The notes beneath the pieces are model-generated. The model had not been told where the DNA came from. It ran no database searches and saw nothing but the letters and a program-made list of their open reading frames with translations. From Streptomyces cellostaticus (GTDB taxonomy: Bacteria; Actinomycetota; Actinomycetes; Streptomycetales; Streptomycetaceae), in the NCBI RefSeq assembly GCF_023630175.1, contig NZ_JALLIN010000004.1, forward strand, positions 62,001-126,000: a DNA stretch of 64,000 nt, read 5' to 3'. Positions 56,394 to 64,000 of the stretch are shown one piece after another (the stretch's first letter is position 1; every line of letters starts with the position of its first letter). The translations under genes and the position numbers were made by a program.

Positions 56394-57554
56394 TCAGCAC
56401 GGAGCCGGGCCGCCCCGGGCCGAGATCAGCGCCTGGCGTGTCAACTTCCAGCCGTCGCCGTGTCGTTCGACGTATCCAAGTGCTCGGAGTTCGTACAGTC
56501 TCGCGATCGCCTGGTCCAAAGTGGTCGGCGCGCCGCGCGCGATCTCCCCGGCGCCGGCCGGGCGGTCGCCGGGCAGCGCGGCGAGGACGGCCCGCGCGGC
56601 CGGGTCCAGCAGGTCGCGCGGGAGGACCGGGCCGCGCCGCGGCGGCGCCAGCTCGCCCATGTCGCCCACGAGTTCGACGACGTCCGCGGCATCGGTGACC
56701 AGCGTGGCCCCGCCACGCAGCAGTTCGTGCGCTCCGGCGGAGAGAGAGCTGGTGACGGGCCCGGGCACCCCCATCGTGAACCTGCCGAGCCGCTCGGCCG
56801 CCCGCGCGGTGGCCAGCGAGCCGCTGCGGCAGGCGGCCTCCACGACGACGGTGCCCCGGGTCAGCGCCGCGATCACCCGGTTCCGCAGGATGAACCGGCT
56901 CGGCGTCGGGTGGTCGCCGGGCGGCAGCTCGCCCACCACCAGGCCCTGCTCCGCGATCCGGTCGATCAACGCGGTGTGCCCGCGGGGGTAGGGCCGGTCG
57001 ACGCCGCAGGCCAGCACGGCGACGGTGGCCCCGCCGGCGGCGAGGGCGCCCCGGTGGGCGGCCCCGTCGATGCCGTAGGCCCCGCCGGACACGACCACCC
57101 ATCCCCGCTCGGCCAGTCCGGCGGCGAGGGTGGCGGCCACATGCGTCCCGTACTCGGTGCAGGCGCGTGCCCCGACCACGGCGACGGAGCCCAGCGCCCA
57201 CGTCCGCAGACTGGGTGCGCCGCGCACCCACAGGCCCGTGGGCCTGCCGTCGCCCAGGTCGTCGAGCGGGCCCGGCCACTCGATGTCGCCCGGGCACACG
57301 AACCGCACACCGGCGTTCCGCGCCTCCCGGAGGTCGCGCTCCGGTTCGGCCCGGGCGGCCCGCGCCACCAGGCCGGCCCACCGCTCACCGCTCACCCCCG
57401 GCGGCCGGCGCCCGCCGTCACGCAGCCGCCGGACCACCTCCGCCACCCCGAGCTCCCGCAGCCACCGCCCGCCGGCCTCGTCACCCGGCTCGATGACCCG
57501 GGTGAGCAAGACCCGCCCCAGCCGCTCCTCCCCGGCGTCCGCCCCCGCGCTCAT
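56394..57554 (-). CDS. dprA: DNA-processing protein DprA
   Basis: The 386-residue protein has the DprA/Smf Rossmann domain: VAVVGARACTEYGTHVA, GGAYGIDGAAHRGAL and SRFILRNRVIAALTRGTVVVEA, plus a C-terminal winged-helix. DprA loads RecA on single-stranded DNA taken up in transformation. Streptomyces are not naturally competent in the laboratory, so the role is uncertain. The start overlaps the comM stop (ATGA), forming a coupled pair. Confidence 0.95.
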   Translation of the reverse strand: MSAGADAGEERLGRVLLTRVIEPGDEAGGRWLRELGVAEVVRRLRDGGRRPPGVSGERWAGLVARAARAEPERDLREARNAGVRFVCPGDIEWPGPLDDLGDGRPTGLWVRGAPSLRTWALGSVAVVGARACTEYGTHVAATLAAGLAERGWVVVSGGAYGIDGAAHRGALAAGGATVAVLACGVDRPYPRGHTALIDRIAEQGLVVGELPPGDHPTPSRFILRNRVIAALTRGTVVVEAACRSGSLATARAAERLGRFTMGVPGPVTSSLSAGAHELLRGGATLVTDAADVVELVGDMGELAPPRRGPVLPRDLLDPAARAVLAALPGDRPAGAGEIARGAPTTLDQAIARLYELRALGYVERHGDGWKLTRQALISARGGPAPC

Positions 57555-59167
57555 GTGGGGACCCCGAGGGCCATGGGCACGCCCCGTGGGACACCGGTGC
57601 GCAACTGCAGGGCGAGGCGGACATCTCCGGCGTCCGGGCGGTCGTGGCCGGCGAGGTCGGCGACCGTCCAGGCGACGCGCAGCACCCGGTCGATGCCGCG
57701 GGCCGTGAGCACGCCCCGCTCGAGGCTGCGCTCGGCCTCGTCCATCGCGCCGCCGGCGGCGTGGAAGCGGCTGCGCAGCTCCCTTCCGGGCACCTCGCTG
57801 TTGGCACCCCAGGGAGTTCCGGCGAGGCGGGCCGAGGCCCGCTCCCGGGCCGCCCGGACCCGGGCGGCGACGGCCGCCGAGGACTCGCCGCGCGCCCCGC
57901 GTCCGGTGAGCTGGGCACGGGTGACCGCGTCGGCCTCGACCCGCAGGTCGACGCGGTCGAGCAGCGGGCCGGACAGCCGGGCCTGGTACCGGCGGATCGC
58001 CGACGGCGGGCAGTCGCACAGGGAGTCCCGCTGCGAGAAACGGCCGCACGGGCAGGGATTGGCCGCCAGGACCATCAGGAACCGTGCGGGGTACCGGACC
58101 ACGCCCGCGCTGCGGGCGATCACCACGTGCCCGGACTCCAGCGGCTGGCGCAGGGCGTCCAGGGTCTGGCCGTGGAACTCGGGCGCCTCGTCCAGAAACA
58201 GGACGCCCCGGTGGGCCAGGGAGACGGCGCCGGGCCGTGCCACGCCCGGGCCGCCCCCGACCAGGGACTGCATCGTGGCCGAGTGGTGCGGGGCACAGTA
58301 GGGGGCGACCTCGACCAGCGGTTTGCCCGGGGGCAGCAGGCCGGCCACCGAGTGGACCGCCGTGACCTCCAGTGACTCCTGCCGGGTGAGCGGGGGCAGC
58401 ACGGTCGGCAGCCGCTCGGCGAGCATCGTCTTGCCCGCGCCCGGCGGGCCCTCCAGGAACAGGTGGTGCCCGCCCGCGGCGGCCACCTCGACGGCCGTGC
58501 GCGCCGAGGTCTGCCCCACGACGTCGGCCAGGTCGTGGTCGGGCTGGGCGCCTCCGCCGCGCATCCCGGTGGCCGCCCCGGTGCCGGGCACGCGCAGACC
58601 CGCCAGCAGCGGGTCCGGGCGCCCCTGCCCGTCAGGCGCCTCCTCGGGTACGGGCTCGTCGGTGAGGACGGCGACCAGTTGCCGCAGGCTGCGGACGCCG
58701 AGCACGGACACTCCGGGGACCAGGGAGGCCTCGGCGGCGGCGCTCTCGGGTACGACCACCTGCTCGTACCCCGCGTCGGCGGCGGCGAGGACGGCGGGCA
58801 GGATGCCCCGCACCGGCCGCACCCTGCCGTCCAGTCCCAGCTCGCCGATCATCACGATCTCGGCGAGGACCCGTGGGTCGATCCGCTCGGCGGCACCGAG
58901 CACCGCGCAGGCGACGGCCAGGTCGAAGCCGGAGCCGGCCTTGGGCACGGACGCCGGGCTCAGTCCGACGGTGAGCTTCTTCTGCGGCCATTCCCCGCCC
59001 GAGTTCACCACCGCGGCCCGGACCCGGTCCCGGCTCTCCGTCAGGCTCTTGTCCGGCAGGCCCACCAGGGTGAAGGCCGCCACCCCGGGTTCCAGGTCGG
59101 CCTGCACCTCGACGAGCACGCCCTCGACGCCGACGAGGGCGACGGAGCACGTACGGGCGAACCCCAT
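57551..59167 (-). CDS. ComM/YifB-family Mg chelatase-like ATPase
   Basis: The 538-residue hexameric AAA+ helicase of the ComM/YifB family has an N-terminal Lon-substrate-like domain (VDVQ, LVGLPDKSLTESRDRVRAA) and a Walker A in LEGPPGAGKTMLA near residue 238. FLDEAPEF (Walker B) and FSQRDSLCDCPP...RYQARLSGPLLDRVD complete it. ComM promotes branch migration in transformation. It is joined to yraN (2 bp gap) and dprA. Confidence 0.93.
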   Translation of the reverse strand: MGFARTCSVALVGVEGVLVEVQADLEPGVAAFTLVGLPDKSLTESRDRVRAAVVNSGGEWPQKKLTVGLSPASVPKAGSGFDLAVACAVLGAAERIDPRVLAEIVMIGELGLDGRVRPVRGILPAVLAAADAGYEQVVVPESAAAEASLVPGVSVLGVRSLRQLVAVLTDEPVPEEAPDGQGRPDPLLAGLRVPGTGAATGMRGGGAQPDHDLADVVGQTSARTAVEVAAAGGHHLFLEGPPGAGKTMLAERLPTVLPPLTRQESLEVTAVHSVAGLLPPGKPLVEVAPYCAPHHSATMQSLVGGGPGVARPGAVSLAHRGVLFLDEAPEFHGQTLDALRQPLESGHVVIARSAGVVRYPARFLMVLAANPCPCGRFSQRDSLCDCPPSAIRRYQARLSGPLLDRVDLRVEADAVTRAQLTGRGARGESSAAVAARVRAARERASARLAGTPWGANSEVPGRELRSRFHAAGGAMDEAERSLERGVLTARGIDRVLRVAWTVADLAGHDRPDAGDVRLALQLRTGVPRGVPMALGVPT

Positions 59168-59168
59168 C

Positions 59169-59534
59169 TCAGGCCACCCCCCGGGCGTGCTCGACGGCCG
59201 GGGCTCCCCGGCGGGGCAGCAGCACCCCGACCAGGTCGATGCGGACGCCGCCCGGCGGGGCTCCGCCGTGGGCCTGGATCCAGCGTTCGGCGAGGCCGTG
59301 CAGGCGCCGTGCCTTCTCGGGTGTGAGGGCGGCCATCGGGTGCTGGAAGCCGCCCGCCCTGCGGGTCTTCACCTCGCAGACGACCAGGGTGTCCCCGTCC
59401 CGGGCCACGATGTCGATCTCTCCGGAACGACCGCAGCGCCAGTTGCGCCGCAGGATGGTCATCCCCGCCTCGGTCAGCCGCCGCGCTGCCAGATCCTCGC
59501 CGTACCTGCCGAGCCCACTGCGTGCCCTGCTCAT
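59169..59534 (-). CDS. YraN-family nuclease-like protein
   Basis: The 121-residue protein belongs to the YraN/UPF0102 family, a restriction-endonuclease fold: [37 protein letters not shown] with catalytic-type D and E-x-K. The ATG at 59534 follows GGAGG; a longer frame starts at 59564. It is the first gene of the yraN-comM-dprA set, whose members are often linked to DNA uptake and recombination. Confidence 0.92.
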   Translation of the reverse strand: MSRARSGLGRYGEDLAARRLTEAGMTILRRNWRCGRSGEIDIVARDGDTLVVCEVKTRRAGGFQHPMAALTPEKARRLHGLAERWIQAHGGAPPGGVRIDLVGVLLPRRGAPAVEHARGVA

Positions 59535-59649
59535 GTCGGCACCACCTCCGGCACCCACGGTCACGCGGCACGGGAACAGAAGTGGATCTTGGTGGGCTAC
59601 TGGCCGGTTGTGGAGAACCCCGTCACCCGTGCGACGGAACCGGGGGCGG

Positions 59650-59958
59650 TCAGCCGCCCGGCAGCTCCAGGTCGCTCTTGTTCAGCTCCTCGATGTTCAC
59701 GTCCTTGAACGTGAGGACGCGCACCTGCTTCACGAACCGGGCCGGCCGGTACATGTCCCAGACCCAGGCGTCCGCCATCGAGACCTCGAAGAACACCTCA
59801 CCCTGGACCGAGTGCACCTGCATCTCGTAGTCGTTGGTGAGGTAGAAGCGCCGCTCGGTCTCGATCACGTATTTGAACAGACCGACGACATCTCGATACT
59901 CCCGGTAGAGCTTCAGCTCCATCTCGGTCTCGTACTTCTCGAGGTCCTCGGCGCTCAT
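59650..59958 (-). CDS. DUF2469 family protein
   Basis: This small acidic protein (102 residues) of actinobacterial family DUF2469 shows [39 protein letters not shown] and [30 protein letters not shown]. No function is established. It lies between the NUDIX gene and yraN and may belong to the sipZ transcription unit. Confidence 0.93.
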   Translation of the reverse strand: MSAEDLEKYETEMELKLYREYRDVVGLFKYVIETERRFYLTNDYEMQVHSVQGEVFFEVSMADAWVWDMYRPARFVKQVRVLTFKDVNIEELNKSDLELPGG

Positions 59959-60014
59959 GGCATGTTCCCCTTCAGCCGTGCGATCCCCCCATTGTGCGCC
60001 AGTCCGACGGGCCC

Positions 60015-60539
60015 TCAGACGATTTCCGTGTCCAGAGTCACGGGCCTGGCGGGGGGACCTTCGTCGAGCAGCGTGCGCAGCAGCCCGGCGAGTCTGGTCG
60101 GATACACCGTCTCATGTGCCCGGGTCAGTTCCCGGCACGTCCACCAGCGCGCTCCGGCGACACTGCGCCGCTCCAGTTCGGTCAGGCCCAGGGCCGTGAC
60201 GGCCGTCTGGCTCGTGCGGGCCAGGTAGTACCACTCGTCCTGGTCCCAGCGCCGGCCGGCGAACGGGAAGGAGCAGCGCCGGCGCCACAGCACGGGGCCG
60301 AGGGCGACATCGGTGATGCCGGTCTCCTCGGCGAGTTCCCTCAGCGCGGCCTCTTCGCGCGTCTCGTCGCCCTCCAGACCGCCGCCCGGGGTGAACCACC
60401 AGTCGTCGGACGGGTCGTCCGGCTCGTGGCCGTGCAGCAGGAGGATGCGGTCGTCGGGGTCGAGCAGGACCACCCGGGCCACCCTGCGCGGTCCACCCCC
60501 GTGGCCGTTCTCGCCCGGCCGGGCGGTCTCAGCGGGCAC
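60015..60539 (-). CDS. NUDIX hydrolase
   Basis: The 174-residue protein carries the NUDIX box G-x5-E-x7-REUxEExGU as GGLEGDETREEAALRELAEETGI near residue 70. Such enzymes cleave nucleoside diphosphates linked to other groups, for example oxidised nucleotides. GTG 60539 overlaps the sipZ stop by 11 bp, so it is co-translated in the sipZ operon. The substrate is unknown. Confidence 0.9.
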   Translation of the reverse strand: MPAETARPGENGHGGGPRRVARVVLLDPDDRILLLHGHEPDDPSDDWWFTPGGGLEGDETREEAALRELAEETGITDVALGPVLWRRRCSFPFAGRRWDQDEWYYLARTSQTAVTALGLTELERRSVAGARWWTCRELTRAHETVYPTRLAGLLRTLLDEGPPARPVTLDTEIV

Positions 60540-61299
60540 CGGCCGGCCCCGGGCCGTTGCGCCCGCGGCCCAGTCGCTTGGCGACCGAGCCGTACGCGCC
60601 GCCGCCGAGGACCAGGACGGCGCCACCGACGATCATCAGCTCGATGGTCCTGAGCGGACCCGGCCGGGACAGGGCGCCCAGCGTCTGGAATCCGGTGGGC
60701 CGCTCGAGCATGCCGTCCATGGGCCAGACGACGGAGTCGACACGTGCGGAGACGGCGCCGCGCGCCACCGTGCCCTGCGCGGCGTCGGTGAGGTGGGCGG
60801 TGGAGTCCAGGGAGCCCTGGCGTTCGTCGCCGAGGAGGAACAGCCGGCCCTTGGGGACGGTGATGGCCGGGAAGTTCGTGATCTCGGCCGGGCTGCCCGC
60901 GGGCAGGTAGGGCTCGTCGATCTTCTTGCCGTTGACGGTGAGCCTGCCGTCCGTGCAGCAGGAGACGGTGTCGCCGCCCACCGCGACGACCCGCTTGACC
61001 ACGTTGGCGTCGGTGATCCAGTTCTTGTCGCGGAAGACGACGACGTCGCCGCGGCGCACCTCGGTGCCGTCGACACGCTGGGCCAGCACCCGGTCACCGG
61101 CGTCGATGGTCGGCGCCATCGAGCTGGTCGGTACGGTGTACGGCCGGTAGACCACGGCACCCCAGGCGAAGCCGCCGAGGAACAGCACCAGGCCGAGCGC
61201 CATGGCCACCCCGGACAGCCGCTCCCCGAGCCGGCCGCCGCCGGCCGGTTCCGTGCCCCCGGTGCGCGGGGCCGTACGCGTGGTGCTCTCGCCGCTCAT
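60529..61299 (-). CDS. sipZ: Signal peptidase I (SipZ type)
   Basis: The 256-residue type I signal peptidase cuts signal peptides at the outer membrane face. The N-terminal membrane anchor (residues about 30-50) is followed by the catalytic serine in PTSSMAPTI and the catalytic lysine in VVKRVVAVGGD, then LFLLGDERQGSLDS. A second hydrophobic helix lies near the C-terminus (IELMIVGGAVLVLGGGAYG). It is preceded by a 111-bp gap, consistent with its own promoter, and followed by the NUDIX and DUF2469 genes, as in the known Streptomyces operon. Confidence 0.92.
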   Translation of the reverse strand: MSGESTTRTAPRTGGTEPAGGGRLGERLSGVAMALGLVLFLGGFAWGAVVYRPYTVPTSSMAPTIDAGDRVLAQRVDGTEVRRGDVVVFRDKNWITDANVVKRVVAVGGDTVSCCTDGRLTVNGKKIDEPYLPAGSPAEITNFPAITVPKGRLFLLGDERQGSLDSTAHLTDAAQGTVARGAVSARVDSVVWPMDGMLERPTGFQTLGALSRPGPLRTIELMIVGGAVLVLGGGAYGSVAKRLGRGRNGPGPAGAR

Positions 61300-61410
61300 G
61301 GACCCGCACCCTACCTGCCGGTACCGAACGGGGGCAGCCCCTCTTTCAGGACCCTGGGAACAGCTTTCCCGGAGTTTCACAGAAGGGCCCCACTCGCATG
61401 GTGGGCGGGC

Positions 61411-62427
61411 TCAGCGCCTCCCCGTGGCCGCCGTGGCCTGGACGTCCGTCCGCAGCCGGCCCGCGCCGCGTCCGCGCCGCCGGACCGCCACCACCGGCAG
61501 CACGGCGGCCAGCGCCACGCCCTGCGGTGCCACGGTCAGGGACGCCGCCGCGGAGCTCTGCCGGCCGAGGCCGGGCTGGTCGAAGGTGTCCGGCACCGGC
61601 AGCGTGCCCCAGCGGTTGATGGGCCAGGCGCGCACGATGGCGCGGCCGACGACCTGGTCGACGGGGACCATGCCGTGGTGGCTGTCGGACTGGTTGTAGC
61701 GGGAGTCACGGGAGTTCTGGCGGTGGTCGCCCATCACCCAGATGTAGCCCTTGGGGACCTTCACCTTGAACTGGCCGCCCTGGTCGTCCAGGCTGCACGG
61801 CGTGTTGCCCGGGTAGACGTACGGCTCGTTCAGCGCCTTGCCGTTGACCGTCAGCGGGCCGGTCTTGTTGCACTCGATCGTGTCGCCGCCGACCCCGATC
61901 ACCCGCTTGATGAGGTCCTTCTCCTCGGCGGACGGCATCAGGCCGATCCAGCTCAGGACCTTCTGCACCGGGTTCGGGTTGGGGGCGGGCTCGCCCGCCA
62001 GCCAGTTGTCCGGGTCGTGGAAGACGACGACCTCGCCGCGCTCGGGCTCGGAGCCGAACCACGGGGTGAGCTTGTCGACCAGGACGCGGTCACCGCGCTG
62101 GAGGGTGTTCTGCATCGAGTCCGAGGGAATCGAGAAGGCCTGCACCAGGAACGTCTTGATCAGCAGCGCGAGGACCAGCGCGATGCCGATCAGGATCGGC
62201 AGCTCCTTCCAGAACGAGCGCGGCTTCGCCGGCCGGTTCGCCGTCCCGTCCGCGCCTTCCGAGTCGCTCTGGAGCCGGTGCTCCTCGGGCCCGCCGTCCT
62301 CGGACGCCGAGAAGGAGTTCCCGGGCGTCACAGCGCCGTCCGGACCGGGGGCGTTCGCCTCCACGGGGTGCCCGCGGTGCTCTTCGCCGTCGTGTCCCGA
62401 CCGTGCGCCTACCGCCACATCCCCCAC
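61411..62427 (-). CDS. sipY: Signal peptidase I (SipY type)
   Basis: The 338-residue paralogue has an acidic N-terminal tail of about 70 residues, a membrane segment (ILIGIALVLALLIKTFLV), the catalytic serine in PSDSMQNTL, the lysine in LIKRVIGVGGD, and WVMGDHRQNSRDS. A C-terminal hydrophobic stretch (VALAAVLPVVAV) could be a second anchor. The start is GTG 62427, which lies inside the sipX reading frame. With sipX and sipW it forms one operon. Confidence 0.9.
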   Translation of the reverse strand: MGDVAVGARSGHDGEEHRGHPVEANAPGPDGAVTPGNSFSASEDGGPEEHRLQSDSEGADGTANRPAKPRSFWKELPILIGIALVLALLIKTFLVQAFSIPSDSMQNTLQRGDRVLVDKLTPWFGSEPERGEVVVFHDPDNWLAGEPAPNPNPVQKVLSWIGLMPSAEEKDLIKRVIGVGGDTIECNKTGPLTVNGKALNEPYVYPGNTPCSLDDQGGQFKVKVPKGYIWVMGDHRQNSRDSRYNQSDSHHGMVPVDQVVGRAIVRAWPINRWGTLPVPDTFDQPGLGRQSSAAASLTVAPQGVALAAVLPVVAVRRRGRGAGRLRTDVQATAATGRR

Positions 62428-63412
62428 GCCAACTCCTTACTCTCTGCCGCTGCCTGCGCCATCCACGATGCAGGCCCACCACTCCCATAACGAGCGGTAG
62501 TTCCGCAGGGGTCGGGAGGCGGGTCGTTCCGTTCGGATCGCCGTAGGCAACCCTATGCGACGACGGAGGGGCCGCGGTCGACCCCGACACGGAGTTGGCG
62601 ACGCTTGCGAAGGTTTTAGGTTCGTCGAGGCTGGTCCAGTGGCCGATGGGCCAGCCGATCACCATCGCGCGGCCCACCACGGAGTCCTCGGAGACCGTGC
62701 CGCCGTACGGGGTGTCCTGGTGCGCGCGGGAGTCGGCGGAGTTGTCGCGGTGGTCGCCCATCACCCACAGCCGCCCCTGCGGAACGGTGATGTCGAAGGG
62801 CGTGACGGACGGCGCGCTGCCCGGATTCAGGTAGCCCGTCTCGCTGAGCGGGCTTCCGTTGACGGTGACCCGGCCCTGCGCGTCACAGCACTTGACATGG
62901 TCCCCGCCGACTCCGATGACCCGCTTGATCAGGTCCTTCTCGTTGTCGGAGGGCAGCAGGCCGATGAAGGTGAGGCCTTCCTTGAACTGTTTGACGACGA
63001 TCGGGTCGTCCTTCTTCTGGGTGGTCTGCTCGTCGGCCAGCCAGCCGCCCGGGTCGTGGAACACGACGACGTCCCCGCGCTGCGGCTTCGAGCCGAACCA
63101 CGGGGTGAGCTTGTCGACCAGGACCCGGTCCCCGATCCGGATCGTCTGCTCCATGGAGCCGGACGGGATCACGAAGGCCTGCACGAGGAACGTCTTGAGG
63201 ACCAGGGCTATGAGGACCGCGACACCGACCAGAAGGGGGATCTCCCGAACGGCTGACCGCCTGCGCTTGCGCTTCACCTTGCGCTGGAGCTTGCGCCGCT
63301 CCGCGCGCGTGCGGCCGCCGCCCGTCCCGGGGCCGGTACGCCGGGTCCCGGTGGGCAGCAGGCTCTCGGCGGCGGTCGCCGGCGCTCCGCGCGGCTTGCC
63401 ACGGTTACCCAT
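62090..63412 (-). CDS. sipX: Signal peptidase I (SipX type), unusually long frame
   Basis: A 440-codon frame. The first 320 residues are a normal signal peptidase: basic N-terminus, membrane segment EIPLLVGVAVLIALVLKTFLV, catalytic serine in PSGSMEQTI and lysine K163 in LIKRVIGVGGD, then WVMGDHRDNS. After LPLVMGVVGLH near residue 315 the frame continues through 338 bp of sipY in another phase, producing an Arg/Gly/Ala-rich tail with no resemblance to the family. The real protein probably ends earlier and its stop codon has been lost. The start overlaps the sipW stop by 8 bp. Confidence 0.85.
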   Translation of the reverse strand: MGNRGKPRGAPATAAESLLPTGTRRTGPGTGGGRTRAERRKLQRKVKRKRRRSAVREIPLLVGVAVLIALVLKTFLVQAFVIPSGSMEQTIRIGDRVLVDKLTPWFGSKPQRGDVVVFHDPGGWLADEQTTQKKDDPIVVKQFKEGLTFIGLLPSDNEKDLIKRVIGVGGDHVKCCDAQGRVTVNGSPLSETGYLNPGSAPSVTPFDITVPQGRLWVMGDHRDNSADSRAHQDTPYGGTVSEDSVVGRAMVIGWPIGHWTSLDEPKTFASVANSVSGSTAAPPSSHRVAYGDPNGTTRLPTPAELPLVMGVVGLHRGWRRQRQRVRSWRGGCGGRRTVGTRRRRAPRAPRGGERPRSGRRCDARELLLGVRGRRARGAPAPERLGRRGRDGEPAGEAALVLEGAADPDRHRAGPRAADQDVPGAGLLDSLGLDAEHPPAR

Positions 63413-64000
63413 GCGCGCCCTCCGCGGGTCCGGCCGCGGGCACGCGCGCGTAGGCCGTCGGCCGCGTCAGGTGCCGCCAGTGACCGTACGGCCAGGCGAC
63501 CCAGTCGGCCCGGCCGATGACGTCGTCCACCGGGATCATGCCGCCGCCGGGCGAGCCCAGGTGGTCGCGCGAGTCGCTGGAGCGACTGCGGTGGTCCCCG
63601 AGCACGAACAGCCGGTCCGCGGGCACGGCGACGTCGAAGGGGACGCTGGAAGGGCTGTCCCCGGGATGGAGGAACGACGTCTCGTCGACCGGCCGGCCGT
63701 TCACCTCGAGCCTCCCCTCCTTGTCGCAGCAGACCACATGGTCTCCCCCTACCCCCACAACGCGCTTGATGTAGTCGGCGTCCCCGAAATACCCGGTTCC
63801 GTCGAAGACAACCACGTCACCGCGGAGCGGCTGGGCACCGAAACGGTACGCCAACTTATTTACGAGGACGCGGTCGCCGATCCTCAATCCCTGTTCCATC
63901 GATCCGCTCGGGATCTGGAACGGTCGCACCACGAACGCGTTGAGGACGAGCAGGAACACGAGGCAGACGAGGAGGGTGAGGGTGACCCGGCCGCCGGGCA
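63405..64000 (-). CDS. sipW: Signal peptidase I (SipW type), 5' end outside the window
   Basis: This is the incomplete first gene of the signal peptidase operon; its start lies beyond the right edge. Visible are the membrane anchor (RVTLTLLVCLVFLLVLNAFVV), catalytic serine in PSGSMEQGL, lysine in YIKRVVGVGGD, and FVLGDHRSRSSDS. The C-terminus lacks a second hydrophobic helix, unlike SipY and SipZ, so its membrane topology differs. It overlaps sipX by 8 bp. Confidence 0.88.
   Translation of the reverse strand, partial: PGGRVTLTLLVCLVFLLVLNAFVVRPFQIPSGSMEQGLRIGDRVLVNKLAYRFGAQPLRGDVVVFDGTGYFGDADYIKRVVGVGGDHVVCCDKEGRLEVNGRPVDETSFLHPGDSPSSVPFDVAVPADRLFVLGDHRSRSSDSRDHLGSPGGGMIPVDDVIGRADWVAWPYGHWRHLTRPTAYARVPAAGPAEGAHG

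Overview
This window is a piece of a high-GC actinobacterial chromosome, almost certainly from Streptomyces. The evidence is the very high G+C content, the many GTG/TTG starts, the sporulation sigma factor gene whiG, an LAETG-anchored surface protein, and four tandem type I signal peptidase genes in the order known from Streptomyces (sipW-X-Y-Z). No tRNA, rRNA, CRISPR array or intact transposon was found. The left edge cuts an rseP-like protease gene. The right edge cuts the first signal peptidase gene.

Region by region. 1-3847 holds the rseP/dxr pair (isoprenoid precursors) and a large acyl-CoA dehydrogenase. 3848-5265 is mostly non-coding, with one small secreted protein. 5715-32843 is a polyamine/GABA utilisation region. 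It has three aldehyde dehydrogenases, a PucR-type regulator, GABA aminotransferase (gabT), a gamma-glutamylputrescine-oxidase-like flavoenzyme, a complete polyamine ABC importer (potA-D), an Lrp/AsnC regulator and a second class III aminotransferase. Inside it lie a PAP2 phosphatase, a NADAR N-glycosidase, adenosine deaminase, a glycerophosphodiesterase, a UvrA paralogue and membrane proteins. 33052-36441 has an unusual ABC pair and a LOG-family protein, followed by the LAETG protein (36601-37299).

37480-41416 is a thiamine importer operon (thiB-thiP-thiQ) preceded by a clear TPP riboswitch, next to rlmN. 42556-48806 looks like a variable region. It has small hypotheticals, a decayed IS3-type transposase fragment, a BrkB/YihY membrane protein, a SpoIIE-type phosphatase and a YceI protein. 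48835-53584 is the core translation/lipid cluster rpsB-tsf-pyrH-frr-cdsA, all on the minus strand. 53873-56045 has an M23 peptidase, a TetR regulator and whiG. 56394-59534 is dprA-comM-yraN. 59650-64000 has a DUF2469 protein, a NUDIX hydrolase and the signal peptidases.

How the genes work together: imported polyamines are probably glutamylated by an enzyme encoded outside this window. They would then be oxidised by the 14601-16031 flavoenzyme or transaminated by the 31479-32843 enzyme, oxidised by the aldehyde dehydrogenases, and passed through GABA to succinate by gabT and a semialdehyde dehydrogenase. Non-coding signals of note are a perfect 25-bp inverted repeat covering a Shine-Dalgarno site (14484-14535), a 16-bp palindrome in a divergent promoter (26453-26468), two copies of an 81-bp intergenic repeat, and a 16-bp tandem array.
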